The notes: generated by a model not told the origin, from the letters alone. Numbered from the stretch's first letter, positions 19,548-30,536 are shown. The stretch: 64,000 nucleotides of DNA from an uncultured SAR86 cluster bacterium (GCA_905181595.1 CAJIYI010000001.1:1124768-1188767), one strand, 5' to 3'. Translations and numbers: made by a program.

Positions 19548-20941
19548 GAGGGGTCCGTGATGATGCCGTTAATAGCAGTTAACGCTGCCATCATTGGACT
19601 CATTAAATGAGTTCTACCTAAATTACCTTGCCTGCCTTCAAAATTTCTATTTGAAGTAGAAGCGCAACGTTCATATGGTTTAAGTTGATCTGGATTCATA
19701 CCTAAGCACATAGAGCATCCTGGATCACGCCACAGAAAACCTGCATCCTCAAAAATTTTATCTAGGCCCTCCTTCTCCGCTTGAGCTTTAACTAAACCAG
19801 ATCCCGGAACAACGATTGCTTCAATAATGTTACTAGAAACTTTTTGCCCTTTAATCACGCTAGCTGCAGACCTTAAATCCTCTATTCTAGAATTTGTACA
19901 TGATCCAATAAAAACACGATCAAAACTAAGATCTTTAAGTGTCGTTGCTTTTTCTAGACCCATATACATTTTAGCTAGTTTTAAATTTTCTACCTGATCA
20001 AGAGGAACATCTGATTCATTTGGAATATTCTCATCAAAGTCCACAGTCATTTCTGGAGATGTGCCCCAAGTTACCTGAGGTTTAAGTGTTCCAACATCTA
20101 TAATTATTTTTTTATTAAAAATAGCATCTTCATCAGAATGAAGTGTGGTCCAAAAATTTTGAGCATGCTCAAAATCTTCTTGAGTCATATCGCTATGCTC
20201 TCTTACATAATTTAAAGTAGTTTGATCAACTGCGATTAAACCAACTTTAGCTCCAGCCTCTATAGCCATATTGCAGATAGTCATTCTTGATTCCATTGAA
20301 GCTGAATCAATATAAGAGCCAGCAAATTCAATTGCATGACCAGTTCCACCAGCTGTTCCAATAAGTTTAATTAAATGAAGCACTATATCTTTTGAGGTTA
20401 CCCCTTCCTGAGGTTTGCCTTGAAAGAGCACTTGCATATTTTGTAATTTAGAAGTTTTTAAACATTGTGTGGCTAGCACATGCTCTACTTCAGATGTTCC
20501 AATACCCATCGCCAAACAACCAAATGCTCCATGGGTAGAAGTATGAGAGTCACCGCAAACAATTGTCATTCCAGGTAAGGTGTAGCCCAACTCAGGGCCC
20601 ATCACATGAACAATACCCTGCTCCTTAGACTCAATATCAAACTGTAAAATTTTAAATTCATTGCAGTTTTTATCAAGCTCCATAACTTGAATTTTTGAAA
20701 TTTCATCTTCAATAGATTCTGCTTTAAATGAATCACCTCTAGTTGTTGGAACATTATGATCTGGGGTAGCGACATTTGCATTCAGTCTCCACGGAGACAG
20801 ATTTTTATGCCTTAAGCCCTCAAAGGCTTGAGGAGAAGTTACTTCATGAAGGTAATGACGATCAATATAGACTAAGGCCTCTTTAGACTCATAGGTCTGG
20901 ACTAAATGATCATCCCAAAGTTTATCGTAAAGAGTCTTCAT
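19544..20941 (-). CDS. leuC: 3-Isopropylmalate dehydratase large subunit
   Basis: Aconitase-family [4Fe-4S] enzyme that isomerises 2- to 3-isopropylmalate. Cluster cysteines are visible in [14 protein letters not shown] and [10 protein letters not shown]; the substrate region [14 protein letters not shown] is also present. The 465-aa length is standard. It overlaps the upstream aroC by four bases and leuD downstream by four, so it is read as aroC-leuC-leuD-leuB-asd. Confidence 0.97.
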   Translation of the reverse strand: MKTLYDKLWDDHLVQTYESKEALVYIDRHYLHEVTSPQAFEGLRHKNLSPWRLNANVATPDHNVPTTRGDSFKAESIEDEISKIQVMELDKNCNEFKILQFDIESKEQGIVHVMGPELGYTLPGMTIVCGDSHTSTHGAFGCLAMGIGTSEVEHVLATQCLKTSKLQNMQVLFQGKPQEGVTSKDIVLHLIKLIGTAGGTGHAIEFAGSYIDSASMESRMTICNMAIEAGAKVGLIAVDQTTLNYVREHSDMTQEDFEHAQNFWTTLHSDEDAIFNKKIIIDVGTLKPQVTWGTSPEMTVDFDENIPNESDVPLDQVENLKLAKMYMGLEKATTLKDLSFDRVFIGSCTNSRIEDLRSAASVIKGQKVSSNIIEAIVVPGSGLVKAQAEKEGLDKIFEDAGFLWRDPGCSMCLGMNPDQLKPYERCASTSNRNFEGRQGNLGRTHLMSPMMAALTAINGIITDPS

Positions 20942-22026
20942 GATTGATTGAATGGGAGTGACTGATCTACCTCAGAGCACTGAGCCCGATTTCTAAGAAG
21001 GTGATCCATAATGACTAAATTGGCCATAGCCTCAGCTATTGGAACGGCTCGAAGGCCAACACAAGGATCGTGCCTGCCTGTAACCTCAATTTCTACCTCT
21101 TCCCCTTTAGTATTAAGGCTTTGTCCTTTAGCTTTGATGCTGCTGGTTGGTTTAATAAGGAATTCTATATCTATAGAATCACCATTAGAGATCCCACCAA
21201 GAATTCCACCTGCATTGTTTGAGGTAAAGCCATCTTTACGGATTTCATCTCTAATCTCTGAGCCTTTCAGATCTAATATCCCATCAACATTACCAATTGA
21301 TACTGACTTAACTGCATTGATACTCATGATGGCTTTGGCTAAATCAGCATCTAACTTATCAAACACGGGTTCGCCAAGACCAACTGGGCAGTTTTCTATG
21401 CAGACCCCTAATTTAGCACCAACAGAGTTCCCCTCTTGAATTAATTCAGCAAATAATGTGTCGAGATCCTTAATTTTCTTGCTGTCTGCAAAAAAATATT
21501 TGTTTGTTTGAGCTTCACTAGGATTTATCAAGTCTGCTTTGATGGAGCCAATCTGGCTTACATACCCAGTTGCCTTGATACCAAGAGCATTTAGATATTT
21601 TTTAGCTACTGCTCCTGCCGCCACCCTCATAGCTGTCTCTCTGGCACTTGATCGACCGCCGCCCCTGTAGTCTCTATGACCATATTTTGCTTGGTATGTA
21701 ATATCAGCATGATTCGGTCTAAATGTATCTTGAAGATTGGAGTAGTCTTGAGATCTCTGATCTTCGTTATAAATAATTAAACTGATGGGTGTTCCGGTTG
21801 TTTTCCCTTCAAAAACTCCTGAGAGAATTTCTACTCTATCGCTCTCTTTGCGTTGTGTTGTAACATCGGATTGCCCAGGCTTTCTGCGATCTAATTCTGT
21901 TTGAATCTCTTCAGTTGAAATCTCTAATTGAGGAGGACAGCCATCAATAATGCACCCAAGTGCCTTGCCATGACTTTCGCCATAAGTAGTAACTTTAAAT
22001 AATTTTCCGTATGTATTGCCTGACAT
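20938..22026 (-). CDS. aroC: Chorismate synthase
   Basis: FMN-dependent enzyme making chorismate from EPSP, the last shikimate step and the source of tryptophan made by the nearby trp genes. [14 protein letters not shown] is the first family signature; [23 protein letters not shown] and the late [18 protein letters not shown] are the others. The 362-aa length is usual. First gene of the long minus-strand amino-acid block, with 35 bases to the upstream SDR. Confidence 0.97.
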   Translation of the reverse strand: MSGNTYGKLFKVTTYGESHGKALGCIIDGCPPQLEISTEEIQTELDRRKPGQSDVTTQRKESDRVEILSGVFEGKTTGTPISLIIYNEDQRSQDYSNLQDTFRPNHADITYQAKYGHRDYRGGGRSSARETAMRVAAGAVAKKYLNALGIKATGYVSQIGSIKADLINPSEAQTNKYFFADSKKIKDLDTLFAELIQEGNSVGAKLGVCIENCPVGLGEPVFDKLDADLAKAIMSINAVKSVSIGNVDGILDLKGSEIRDEIRKDGFTSNNAGGILGGISNGDSIDIEFLIKPTSSIKAKGQSLNTKGEEVEIEVTGRHDPCVGLRAVPIAEAMANLVIMDHLLRNRAQCSEVDQSLPFNQS

Positions 22027-22061
22027 ACGCAGAATTATAGACCAAAAAGCTTAAATGAGCC

Positions 22062-22751
22062 TTATCTTAGGGTTGATAGACCGCCATCCACAGAGATAGT
22101 TTGACCAGTAATCCAATTTTCTTTTGCTGATAAGAGTCCATATATTACCCCAGCTAAAGCCTTTGGATTGCCAATAGCATTTAATGGATGTCTTTCCTCA
22201 GATGCTTTAATACGTTTTTCGTCGCTTAGCAGGTTGGCAGCCAATGGTGTATCAGTTAACGAAGGTGCAACGCAATTTACAGCGACTCTAGGTGCTAATT
22301 CAGCAGCTAAACTTCTAGCAAAACCCTCTAAAGCTGATTTTGAAGCAGAAATAGATGTGTGAAATGTCATGCCTGAAGTTGCAGCAACCGAAGAAATGAA
22401 CACAACAGAGGCTCCATCATCTTTTTTAAGGTTTGGAAGAACTTTTTTAACGATATTGAAAGCTCCTTCAAAATTAATTCTCATATCCTCTTGAATATCA
22501 GAAATATCCATTCGCTGAAGTGATTTAAGAGAAATTGAGCCAGGGCAATAAAGCAAACCATCAATGGACTCAGGCAGTGCGTCTAATTGAGAAAGATCTT
22601 CGTTGGGATCCAGTTGAAAGAAATCTCCATTTTGAATCGCCATCTCTGACCTAGAGGTAATAATTGGATTATCGCCAGCTTTTTGAATTAATGAGATTAC
22701 CTCTTTGCCAATCGAGGATCCTCCACCGATAACTAAAATATTTTTTTGCAT
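22062..22751 (-). CDS. SDR-family protein lacking the catalytic tyrosine
   Basis: Short-chain dehydrogenase fold (229 aa). The nucleotide motif GGGSSIGKEV, the early segment LLYCPGSI in place of NNAG, the Ser region VVFISSVAAT and the end GQTISVDGG are all present. Where YxxxK is expected the sequence reads ISASK, so the Tyr is Ile while the Lys stays. The rest (ELAPRVAVNCVAPSLTDTPLA) is well conserved, so this is a specialised subfamily rather than decay. It may reduce by another mechanism or act as a binding protein. Divergent from the penicillin-acylase-family gene across a 43-base gap. Confidence 0.85.
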   Translation of the reverse strand: MQKNILVIGGGSSIGKEVISLIQKAGDNPIITSRSEMAIQNGDFFQLDPNEDLSQLDALPESIDGLLYCPGSISLKSLQRMDISDIQEDMRINFEGAFNIVKKVLPNLKKDDGASVVFISSVAATSGMTFHTSISASKSALEGFARSLAAELAPRVAVNCVAPSLTDTPLAANLLSDEKRIKASEERHPLNAIGNPKALAGVIYGLLSAKENWITGQTISVDGGLSTLR

Positions 22752-22797
22752 GTTAGTACTAATTTTTCTTATAAAACCAATACAATAATAAGTTGTG

Positions 22798-24801
22798 ATG
22801 ATTCAAATTAATTCAACCCTTCAAAATCAATTACTTATTGGTTGCATTGCTATCTTTTTAAGTGCTTGTTCTAGCATAGAAATGCAAACGGATATGCAGT
22901 CAAGCCCATATAACGTTGTGATTCATAGAGATTTTTGGGGCATTCCTTATATTAGGGGTGAAACAGACTTAGATGTAGCTTATGGCATAGGTCTCTCTCA
23001 TGCAGAAGATTCATACGATGACTTGGTTGAGCTAATGCCTTTGTATCGAGGTGAAAGCGCTCTCTTCAATGGTTTGAAAGGATTGGAGACAGACTATCTG
23101 GTGAGGCTACTGCGTGTCCATCAAAATGTAGAGAAAATTGCAAAAAATCAACTTTCAGAAAAATCACTTAACATGGCTCAAGCCTATGCAGATGGCGTCA
23201 ATAAATTTGCTCGAGATAATCCAAAAAAAGTGAATGCAAAGCTGCATCCTATTACCAAAGAAGATGTAATTGCTGGATCTTATATACAACATCTATTTTT
23301 TGCAGGACTTGATAGAGATTTAGCTGTGATGTCTAATCATGTATCTACTGCGATACCAACTGGCTCTAATGCTATTGCCGTTAATGGCGCAAAAAGTGAA
23401 GGGGAATCTTCTTTTCTGCTTATCAATTCTCACCAACCACTTGCTGGCCCAGTCGGATGGTATGAGTTAAACGTAAAAAGCGAATCAGGATGGAGCGCTC
23501 ATGGTGGAAATTTTCCAGGGTCTTTTGTGGTAAATGTTGGTTTTAATGAGAGTATTGGATGGGGGGCGACCGTAAATAAGCCGGATGTTCTAGATATATT
23601 TGAATTAACCATTAATCCAAATAATTCAAATGAATACCTCCTGGATGATGTATGGACTCCATTTGAGATAGAAAAAGATTATCTACAAATTAAGCTTCTT
23701 GGTTTTTTAAAAATTAAAATCAAACAAAATTTTAAGTACTCAGAATTTGGTCCTGTCCTTGAGCTAAAAAATAAAGCATTTGCCTTGAGGCATGCAACAC
23801 AAAATTCTTTTCAAGAGATTGATGGGTGGTTTGCATTAAATGAAGCTCAAAGCGTTCAAGCATTTGAGTCTGCATTAAGCTCGAGAAAGATACCAAGCTT
23901 TAATTTTGTTGTCATGGATGCATCACAAAATATTGGTTTTTTTTATAACGGGAGAATTCCAACTAGAGAAAATCCAAAAGCTGCAAGGAAAGTTGTTCAA
24001 GGTATTTCATCTAGCGCTATTTGGCCATTAAATCGTCCTATTGAAAAACTGCCAACCTTTATTAATCCCCCTAATGGATGGATTCAAAGCACTAACCAGA
24101 ATCCATATGCAGTAATGGGGAAATACTCAATGGCCCTGGATCCAAAGAATCCCAACGTATATTTTGAGCAACGACTGACCAATAGATCTTTTGTTGCCAA
24201 TGAACTTTTATCAACACCTGTAAAAATTACTCTTGATGATTTTATTGATATTAAGTTTGATCATTCTTATTCAGAAAATTCTCGTCAGTTTAAATATCTG
24301 ATGAAACTTGCAGAAAATAACCCAGAAATTGCAGAAAAAGTAAGGCCATGGGATAGGCAAACTAATTTCAAAAATAAACATGCGGGCTATAACTCTTGTT
24401 TAATGGCTCATGAATGGTTATCAGAAATGAACGCCCAACCAATCCCAAAAACAGAAGATGTGCTATCAAAATGCCAAAATTGGTTTACTGAAATTAATAG
24501 AGAACAAACAGATGAATGGGAGAAAATTACTACAATTACAAGGCTCGGAAGATCTTATCCAATCCAAGGCTCAGTTGATACTCTGAGAGCAGTTTATGGA
24601 ACTCCAAACGCAGAAACAAACAGCATTGATATGTCAGGAGGAGATGGTTTATTTTATATTATCGAGGAAAGCCTGGATGGCAGAATGATTTATGGCATGC
24701 ACAACTTTGGTTCATCTAGAAATACTGAATCAGTCCATTACTCGGATCAAACCTTTCTATTTAGCAAAGAAGCTCTTCGCTTTATTCCAGATAATCTTTA
24801 A
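22798..24801 (+). CDS. Penicillin acylase family hydrolase, predicted lipoprotein
   Basis: N-terminal-nucleophile hydrolase, family of penicillin acylases and acyl-homoserine-lactone acylases (PvdQ/QuiP type), which cleave amide-linked acyl chains. A lipoprotein signal ends in FLSAC (Cys25 counted from the GTG at 22795, or Cys24 from the ATG at 22798 chosen here). The alpha-chain beginning is [13 protein letters not shown]. The autocleavage site is TGSNAIAV, freeing Ser191 (GTG numbering) as nucleophile. ATNKPD-like [11 protein letters not shown] and the late [10 protein letters not shown] segment fit the beta chain. Substrate unknown; scavenging of N-acyl compounds or quorum signals is possible. 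The stop shares TTAA with the convergent PrpD gene. Confidence 0.9.
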   Translation: MIQINSTLQNQLLIGCIAIFLSACSSIEMQTDMQSSPYNVVIHRDFWGIPYIRGETDLDVAYGIGLSHAEDSYDDLVELMPLYRGESALFNGLKGLETDYLVRLLRVHQNVEKIAKNQLSEKSLNMAQAYADGVNKFARDNPKKVNAKLHPITKEDVIAGSYIQHLFFAGLDRDLAVMSNHVSTAIPTGSNAIAVNGAKSEGESSFLLINSHQPLAGPVGWYELNVKSESGWSAHGGNFPGSFVVNVGFNESIGWGATVNKPDVLDIFELTINPNNSNEYLLDDVWTPFEIEKDYLQIKLLGFLKIKIKQNFKYSEFGPVLELKNKAFALRHATQNSFQEIDGWFALNEAQSVQAFESALSSRKIPSFNFVVMDASQNIGFFYNGRIPTRENPKAARKVVQGISSSAIWPLNRPIEKLPTFINPPNGWIQSTNQNPYAVMGKYSMALDPKNPNVYFEQRLTNRSFVANELLSTPVKITLDDFIDIKFDHSYSENSRQFKYLMKLAENNPEIAEKVRPWDRQTNFKNKHAGYNSCLMAHEWLSEMNAQPIPKTEDVLSKCQNWFTEINREQTDEWEKITTITRLGRSYPIQGSVDTLRAVYGTPNAETNSIDMSGGDGLFYIIEESLDGRMIYGMHNFGSSRNTESVHYSDQTFLFSKEALRFIPDNL

Positions 24802-26258
24802 AAAGAATTATTATCTACTGAAAGCATTTCTTGAAATTCAAGGACGCTAAGATCCTCTAAAGCTTTTTGATCTAAGCACTTCTCTAAGATTGACTCAACA
24901 CGAGCTTGATCGAATATCTTTGATAGATTGGTAGCAAATTTCTTCTCAAGCACCGGAATACCCTCTTCTCTTCTGCGCTTGTGTCCAATAGGATATTCAA
25001 CTTCAATAGCATCAGTGGATGTTCCATCCGTAAAATGAATCTTAATCTTGTTAGCAATAGATCTTTTATCTGCTTCGAGATACTCTTCTGTATACCTTAG
25101 ATCCTCTTGTATAGTCATTTTTTCTCTCAATGCATCAACTCTAGGATCAGAAGCAACGTCATCTTCATAATGCTCAGCAATAAGGTCTCCATGAATAAGA
25201 CCAATGGCTATCATGTATTGCAAGCAATGATCTCTGTCTGCAGGATTATTTAAAGCTCCTGATTTAGATATAATTCTAATGGCTGATTCATGAGTGGTAA
25301 CCTCAATATTGGAAATATCATCAAGCCTATTAATAATTTGAGGATGAAGAGTAACTGCGGCTTCCACTGCAGTTTGCGCATGAAATTCTGCTGGGAAACT
25401 AATTTTAAACAGTACGTTCTCCATTACGTAACTTCCAAGAGGCTGACTTAAAGCAAGTTTCTTACCGCCAAATGATACATCTTCAAATCCCCATGTTGGA
25501 GCAGAAAGAGCACCTGGATATCCCATTTCACCAGAGAGTGTAATTAAAGCTAATCGCACTGCTCTACTTGTAGCATCGCCTGCTGCCCAGCTTTTTCTAG
25601 ACCCTGCATTGGGTGAGTGACGATATGTTCTCAGGCTCTGGCCGTCAACCCATGCTTGACTTACAGCATCAATAATTTGATCCGGGGTTCCACCCAGTAA
25701 TTTTGTAACCACAGCTGTGGAAGCTACTTTTACAAGTACAACATGGTCCAAACCAACTCTATTAAAGCTATTGGTTAACGCCAAGACTCCTTGAATCTCA
25801 TGAGCCATAATCATGCATTCCAAAATATCTCTCATGGTTAAAGGATCTTTTCCTTCGGAGACGTTAGCTTGGGAAACGTAATCTGCTATGGATAGAATCG
25901 CACCTAGGTTATCTGAGGGATGGCCCCATTCTGCTGCCAGCCAGGTATCGTTATAGTCCAACCATCTTATAATGCAGCCAATATCAAATGCTCCTTTAAC
26001 AGGATCTAATAAGAAATTTGTGCCGGGAACTCTTACTCCGTGAGGAACAGAAGTACCAGGAACAATAGGCCCAAGCATTTTAGTGCAAGCAGGAAATGTT
26101 AAAGCTAACAGCCCACAACCGATAGTATCTATTAAGCAATTTCTTGCAGTAGATAAGGCTAATTCGGAATTGATTTCTTGCTTTGAAACGTAATCCGCTA
26201 TTTCAACGAGCAAAGCATCTGGATCTGGTCTGACATTGACCTCTACGTTATTAGACAT
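24798..26258 (-). CDS. prpD: 2-Methylcitrate dehydratase (MmgE/PrpD family)
   Basis: Dehydrates 2-methylcitrate to 2-methyl-cis-aconitate in the methylcitrate cycle that oxidises propionyl-CoA to pyruvate. 486 aa, usual for PrpD. Family segments include [31 protein letters not shown] and [13 protein letters not shown] near the middle, and [16 protein letters not shown]. It is the last gene of a prpB-prpC-prpD set, which fixes the function better than the fold alone. AcnB (6.1 kb) could supply the following rehydration step. No PrpR regulator is seen nearby. Confidence 0.93.
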   Translation of the reverse strand: MSNNVEVNVRPDPDALLVEIADYVSKQEINSELALSTARNCLIDTIGCGLLALTFPACTKMLGPIVPGTSVPHGVRVPGTNFLLDPVKGAFDIGCIIRWLDYNDTWLAAEWGHPSDNLGAILSIADYVSQANVSEGKDPLTMRDILECMIMAHEIQGVLALTNSFNRVGLDHVVLVKVASTAVVTKLLGGTPDQIIDAVSQAWVDGQSLRTYRHSPNAGSRKSWAAGDATSRAVRLALITLSGEMGYPGALSAPTWGFEDVSFGGKKLALSQPLGSYVMENVLFKISFPAEFHAQTAVEAAVTLHPQIINRLDDISNIEVTTHESAIRIISKSGALNNPADRDHCLQYMIAIGLIHGDLIAEHYEDDVASDPRVDALREKMTIQEDLRYTEEYLEADKRSIANKIKIHFTDGTSTDAIEVEYPIGHKRRREEGIPVLEKKFATNLSKIFDQARVESILEKCLDQKALEDLSVLEFQEMLSVDNNSF

Positions 26259-26261
26259 GTC

Positions 26262-27383
26262 TTACTCCCTATCTTCTATGTTCACCCAGACAGAACTCTC
26301 AGGGCCTGTGTAGTCTGCGCTTGGTCTAATAATTCTATTGTTAGCTCGCTGCTCCATGCAATGTGCAGTCCAGCCTGTGACACGGGACATGACAAAAATT
26401 GGGGTAAATAGTTTGGTAGGAATGCCTAAATAAAAATATGCAGATGCATGGAAGAAATCAGCATTTGGGAATAATTTTTTTTCATCCCACATTACCTTCT
26501 CTACTTCCTCTGAGACTTGATACAGAGAATCATCTCCATACTCAAGGGATAGCTCTTTTGAAAACTCTTTAATAACAGCATTTCGAGGATCGCGCTCAGA
26601 ATATATGGCATGACCAAATCCCATTATTTTGCCTTTGTTGGCCAGCATGTCTAATATCTTTTCTCTAGCTTCATCTCTAGTCGTCCAATTCTCTATCATT
26701 TCCATCGCGGCTTCATTAGCGCCTCCATGCAATGGTCCCTTTAGAGATCCAATGGCTGCAACAACACAAGAGTAGATGTCAGACATAGTTGATGCGCAAA
26801 CTCTTGCAGTAAAAGTAGAGGCGTTAAATTCGTGCTCTGCATAAAGAACTAATGAAGCATCCATGACTCTACGATGAAGATCTGAAGGCGTCTTACCATG
26901 CAAAATATGCAAGAAGTGTCCTGCCATGGTGTCTTCGTCATTCACAAGACTGATATCCTCATTGTCGTGAGTAAACTTATACCAGTAAGCAACGATAGAT
27001 GGCATAGTCGCGACCATTCTGTTGATTGAATGCATCTGATTCTCTATAGAATCTTCAGGCTCTAGATTGCCTAACATAGAGCAACCTGTTGCCATGACTG
27101 CCATCGGATGAGCTGTTCCAGGAATCTCTCTAAGAACCTTCTTTAGAGAATCTGGAAGATCTCTCTGACTTTTTAATACAGTTTTATACTCGGCTAACTC
27201 TGATATATTTGGCAACTTGCCATACAGCAAAAGATAAGCAACCTCTTCAAAGGTTCCCTTCTCCGCTAAAGTTTCAATCTTATGACCTCGATATGCTAAA
27301 CCTTCTTCCTGCCCAACTGTGCATAAAGAAGTCTCCCCTGCTACTTGACCACGTAAACCCGCACCTTCTAATTTTTTTGCCAT
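26262..27383 (-). CDS. prpC: 2-Methylcitrate synthase
   Basis: Citrate-synthase-family enzyme condensing propionyl-CoA with oxaloacetate. The ATG at 27383 (MAKKLEGAGLRGQVAGETS) is two bases after the prpB stop and has an AAGGAG ribosome site inside the end of prpB. The longer frame starting at 27419 overlaps prpB and was rejected. The resulting 373 aa matches PrpC. Catalytic regions are GPLHGGANEAAME, MGFGHAIYSERDPRN and the C-terminal RVTGWTAHCMEQRANNRIIRP. Operon position identifies it as methylcitrate rather than citrate synthase. Confidence 0.95.
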   Translation of the reverse strand: MAKKLEGAGLRGQVAGETSLCTVGQEEGLAYRGHKIETLAEKGTFEEVAYLLLYGKLPNISELAEYKTVLKSQRDLPDSLKKVLREIPGTAHPMAVMATGCSMLGNLEPEDSIENQMHSINRMVATMPSIVAYWYKFTHDNEDISLVNDEDTMAGHFLHILHGKTPSDLHRRVMDASLVLYAEHEFNASTFTARVCASTMSDIYSCVVAAIGSLKGPLHGGANEAAMEMIENWTTRDEAREKILDMLANKGKIMGFGHAIYSERDPRNAVIKEFSKELSLEYGDDSLYQVSEEVEKVMWDEKKLFPNADFFHASAYFYLGIPTKLFTPIFVMSRVTGWTAHCMEQRANNRIIRPSADYTGPESSVWVNIEDRE

Positions 27384-27384
27384 G

Positions 27385-28266
27385 TTACTTATTCTCCTTG
27401 CTCTTAAATAATTCATCAAGCTTTTGCTCGAAAGAATGATAGTTTAAATACTCATACAGTTCATCTCTGGTTTGCATAAGCTCGATTGATTTTTTTTGAG
27501 TGCCATTTTCCGCAATATCTTGATAAACCGATTCAGCAGCTTTATTCATAGCTCTAAACGCTGAGAGTGGAAACAACATAATATCAACACCAGCAGATGC
27601 CAATTCTTCGGAGGTGAACAATGGAGTTTTACCAAACTCAGTAATATTTGCTAGCACAGGAACTTTTAGAGCATCTTTCAAGCTTCTGTAATCTTCAAGG
27701 CTTGTTACTGCCTCAAGGAATAGTCCATCAGCTCCAGCCTCTATGTATTCTTCACATCGATCAATGGCGCCACTCATTCCCTCATTTGCGAATGAATCTG
27801 TTCTTGCCATGATAAAAAAACTCTCGTCTGTTCTTCCATCTACCGCAGCTTTAATTCGATCACTCATTTCAACTTTATCTACAAGATTTTTATTTGGCCT
27901 GTGCCCACATCTCTTCTGAGTGACTTGATCTTCAATATGAACAGCAGCAACATCAGCCGCAATCATTTCTTTAATTGTTCTAGCTATGCTGAATGCACCA
28001 CCAAATCCTGTGTCTATATCTAATAAAAGTGGAAGATCAGTTGCCTGGGTAATTCTTCGTGCATCTTCAGCAACATCATTTAGAGTAGTTATGGCTAAAT
28101 CAGGTAACCCAAAAGATGCGTTAGCAACTCCTGCACCAGATAGATAAAGAGCCTTATGGCCAGCAGATTCAGCCATTTTAGCGCAATATGCATTTACAGC
28201 ACCAACAACCATAAGAGGGTTGCTGTCTGCGATTGCCTGTCTAAATTTTTTACCTGGGGTATTCAT
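27385..28266 (-). CDS. prpB: 2-Methylisocitrate lyase
   Basis: Splits 2-methylisocitrate into pyruvate and succinate, the last step of the methylcitrate cycle. ICL/PEP-mutase superfamily TIM barrel, 293 aa. The catalytic loop reads [12 protein letters not shown], and [11 protein letters not shown] holds metal-binding acidic residues. First gene of prpB-prpC-prpD, with a 39-base gap to queH upstream. Together with the acyl-CoA dehydrogenases elsewhere this indicates that the cell degrades odd-chain or branched acids. Confidence 0.96.
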   Translation of the reverse strand: MNTPGKKFRQAIADSNPLMVVGAVNAYCAKMAESAGHKALYLSGAGVANASFGLPDLAITTLNDVAEDARRITQATDLPLLLDIDTGFGGAFSIARTIKEMIAADVAAVHIEDQVTQKRCGHRPNKNLVDKVEMSDRIKAAVDGRTDESFFIMARTDSFANEGMSGAIDRCEEYIEAGADGLFLEAVTSLEDYRSLKDALKVPVLANITEFGKTPLFTSEELASAGVDIMLFPLSAFRAMNKAAESVYQDIAENGTQKKSIELMQTRDELYEYLNYHSFEQKLDELFKSKENK

Positions 28267-28305
28267 TCGTTGGTATTGTACTTTGCAGTGAGGGTGTTTC
28301 CCAAA

Positions 28306-28968
28306 TTAATTATAGAATTTAACTCCTCGAATAATCCTATCTTTGTTATTAGCCTGACGCCATTTATTTGTGTCTCTAAGGCTGTAAACGCAACCGCAAT
28401 ATTCTTGTTGGTAGAATTGCTCTCGCTTAGAAATCTCAATCATACGAGCGGCGCCGCCTTTTTTTCGCCAATTAAAATCCCAATAATTGATTTCATGATA
28501 TCTATTAGCCGCTTTTTCACCCGACGTATTAATCTGATCCATGTCTTTCCAACGAGAAATACCAAGAGTAGTTGCATAAACCTTAAAATTATTTTCATGG
28601 GCAAATAATGCAGACCGTTCAAATCTCATATCAAAACATTGAGTGCATCTTGCTCCTCTCTCAGGCTCATTCTCAAGGCCTTTAATCCTCTCAAACCAAT
28701 TATCTTTATCGTAATCAGCGTCAATAAAATCAAAGCCTAATTTGTCACAAAAACGCTTATTCTCATCTTTGCGAATCTCATATTCCTCTTGAGGATGAAT
28801 ATTAGGATTATAAAAAAATACTGTTGTTTCAATCTTGGATATTGCAACAGCTTCCATAATCTCTCCAGCACAAGGAGCACAACAGCTATGAAGTAATAAT
28901 CTCTTTTCACCGTTAGGCAATTCAAGGTTTGGTCTTGAATAATTGTCGATAGAGAATGGATTGCTCAT
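28306..28968 (-). CDS. queH: Epoxyqueuosine reductase QueH
   Basis: Last step of queuosine biosynthesis, reducing epoxyqueuosine in tRNA; QueH is the cobalamin-independent replacement for QueG. The 220-aa protein has the cysteine signatures [10 protein letters not shown] (Cys29, Cys30, Cys33), [10 protein letters not shown] (Cys108, Cys111) and the late [32 protein letters not shown] is also typical. It is adjacent to thrH (two-base gap). A broken queD at 61.0 kb supplies another step of the same pathway. Confidence 0.95.
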   Translation of the reverse strand: MSNPFSIDNYSRPNLELPNGEKRLLLHSCCAPCAGEIMEAVAISKIETTVFFYNPNIHPQEEYEIRKDENKRFCDKLGFDFIDADYDKDNWFERIKGLENEPERGARCTQCFDMRFERSALFAHENNFKVYATTLGISRWKDMDQINTSGEKAANRYHEINYWDFNWRKKGGAARMIEISKREQFYQQEYCGCVYSLRDTNKWRQANNKDRIIRGVKFYN

Positions 28969-28970
28969 TT

Positions 28971-29573
28971 TTATGAACTAGCCTTATTTAAAGCTATAAA
29001 AAGATCTGAGTAGTTATTAAAGCTAGGGATATTTGGCATAGAGGATGATATTGACTGCGGAGCATTAATAAAGAATCCTTTGTCAGCAACTTCAAACATT
29101 TGCAGATCATTAAATGAATCGCCGGCTGCCAAACATCTATAACCCATTGATTGAAAACCCAAGATTGCCTGTCTTTTAGCTTTTTTATCTCTCAATTTAT
29201 AACCAGTGATATTGTCTTCAGCATCAACTGTTAAAGTATGGCAGAGAAGCAATGGATGCCCCATTTTTTCCATTAAGGGTGAGGCAATTTCATGAAAAGT
29301 ATCAGAAAGAATAACAATTTGAAAATTTTTTCGAACCTCGTTAAGGAAATCTAGTGCACCATCGAGTAAATCTAATTTTTTTGCTGCAGTCATTACATCT
29401 GCTAGCTTAAGATTATGCTTAGCCATTATCTCAAGACGATAATCCATAAGATCCGAATATGATGGAATATCTCGGGTAGTTTTCTGCAGTTCTTCCAAAC
29501 CAGAGTCTGCTGCAACTTGCTCCCATATTTCTGGGGTAAGCGTTCCCTCCATATCAAAACAAACTAAATCCAT
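28971..29573 (-). CDS. thrH: ThrH-type phosphoserine phosphatase / homoserine phosphotransferase
   Basis: HAD-family phosphatase. The ATG at 29573 gives [17 protein letters not shown], where Asp8 of FDMEGTL is the nucleophile. [25 protein letters not shown] and [13 protein letters not shown] are close to Pseudomonas ThrH, which acts as phosphoserine phosphatase and can transfer phosphate to homoserine. The start lies one base after the 5'-nucleotidase stop with an upstream GGA; a longer frame from 29606 overlapping that gene was rejected. The product has 200 aa. It probably provides the phosphatase step of serine synthesis. Confidence 0.92.
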   Translation of the reverse strand: MDLVCFDMEGTLTPEIWEQVAADSGLEELQKTTRDIPSYSDLMDYRLEIMAKHNLKLADVMTAAKKLDLLDGALDFLNEVRKNFQIVILSDTFHEIASPLMEKMGHPLLLCHTLTVDAEDNITGYKLRDKKAKRQAILGFQSMGYRCLAAGDSFNDLQMFEVADKGFFINAPQSISSSMPNIPSFNNYSDLFIALNKASS

Positions 29574-29574
29574 T

Positions 29575-30468
29575 TTATTTCCTATTTTTAATACCGAATG
29601 GTACATGAGCCGAAGTTACTTTTGCAGAGGCATCTTGAATATTTTGCTGCTGATCATCGAAGAAGATATCCGCTTTAAAGGATTTTAAAAAGTCTGCTTT
29701 ATTCATTCCACCCAAAAAGAGTGACTCATCGATCCGAACGCCCCATTTTCTTAAAGTTTTAATAACTCTTTTATGAGAAGGTGCAGATCTTGCTGTGACA
29801 AGAGCAGTTCGAATAGGACAATCGTCTGAGTCCAACTCAGATTGAAGTTTATTGAGCTCGACTAAAAAAGATTTAAATGGACCAGCTTTCAGCATAGATT
29901 TTTTCTTTCGCTCATTATCCATAAAAGCCTTGAGGCCTTCTTCTGCATAAATTTTCTCAGATTCATCTGAAAAAATTACAGAATCACCATCAAAGGCTAT
30001 CCTCAATAATTCGTCTGACTTAACTGATTTCTTCATCTTTGATGGAATAATTCTTGCAGATGGGACTCCATTTTCGATGGCCATTTTTACGTCATCTTTG
30101 CTGCTAGATAAAAATAGATCTACCCCAAAAGCTTTCACATACTTGTATGGACTCTCTCCACCACAAAAAACAGCCCGACTAATATTTAGCTTATGAGCTT
30201 CAATTGAATTAAAAACACGTAAGCCTGTATCTGCTGTATTGCGAGATAATAATATAACTTCAACTCTGTCTTGCTTATCATATAAATTATTTATTTTTAA
30301 AATTTTAGTAACAAGATTGAAAGCTTCTCCAGGATCTAGAATTTGGTCTTCATTTTCAATTTGATACTCTCTATAAGCTTCAATACCCTCTTTTTCAAAG
30401 ATTTGATGGCTCTGATTTAAATCAAAGAGTGCTCTCGAAGATATTCCAACAACTAATTTTGAATTCAT
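29575..30468 (-). CDS. 5'-Nucleotidase (PF06189-type)
   Basis: 297-aa protein of the cytosolic 5'-nucleotidase family (the 5_nucleotid domain shared with eukaryotic cN-I). Family segments are VVGISSRALFDL, VILLSRNTADTGLRVFNSI, FCGGESPYKYVKAFGVDLFLSS, RIAFDGDSVIFSDE and TARSAPSHKRVI. It would dephosphorylate nucleoside monophosphates in the cytoplasm. It is divergent from lexA across 68 bases that hold the LexA box, so SOS influence on this gene is possible but unproven. The stop is followed by thrH after one base. Confidence 0.88.
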   Translation of the reverse strand: MNSKLVVGISSRALFDLNQSHQIFEKEGIEAYREYQIENEDQILDPGEAFNLVTKILKINNLYDKQDRVEVILLSRNTADTGLRVFNSIEAHKLNISRAVFCGGESPYKYVKAFGVDLFLSSSKDDVKMAIENGVPSARIIPSKMKKSVKSDELLRIAFDGDSVIFSDESEKIYAEEGLKAFMDNERKKKSMLKAGPFKSFLVELNKLQSELDSDDCPIRTALVTARSAPSHKRVIKTLRKWGVRIDESLFLGGMNKADFLKSFKADIFFDDQQQNIQDASAKVTSAHVPFGIKNRK

Positions 30469-30483
30469 AATAAATAAGTAAGG

Positions 30484-30512
30484 TTGCGCTTAAACTATAA
30501 TATTCATATACT
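30484..30512 (+). promoter_or_regulatory. Promoter of lexA
   Basis: TTGCGC (30484-30489), 17 bases, then TATACT (30507-30512), which enters the LexA box. The layout equals that of the umuDC promoter (TTGCGT, 17 bases, -10 inside the box). A perfect TATAAT at 30496-30501 without a good -35 is an alternative. Confidence 0.55.
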
Positions 30513-30528
30513 GTAAAAATATACAGTA
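30509..30528 (+). promoter_or_regulatory. LexA (SOS) box upstream of lexA
   Basis: TACTGTAAAAATATACAGTA ends eight bases before the lexA ATG and differs from the umuD box at one central base. It implies autoregulation of lexA. It also lies 40 bases from the start of the divergent 5'-nucleotidase gene. Confidence 0.93.
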
Positions 30529-30536
30529 TAAATACT

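Noticed and set aside
21011..21439. 142-codon plus-strand frame opposite aroC
   Set aside because: Antisense to chorismate synthase motifs; low-complexity composition and no supporting context.
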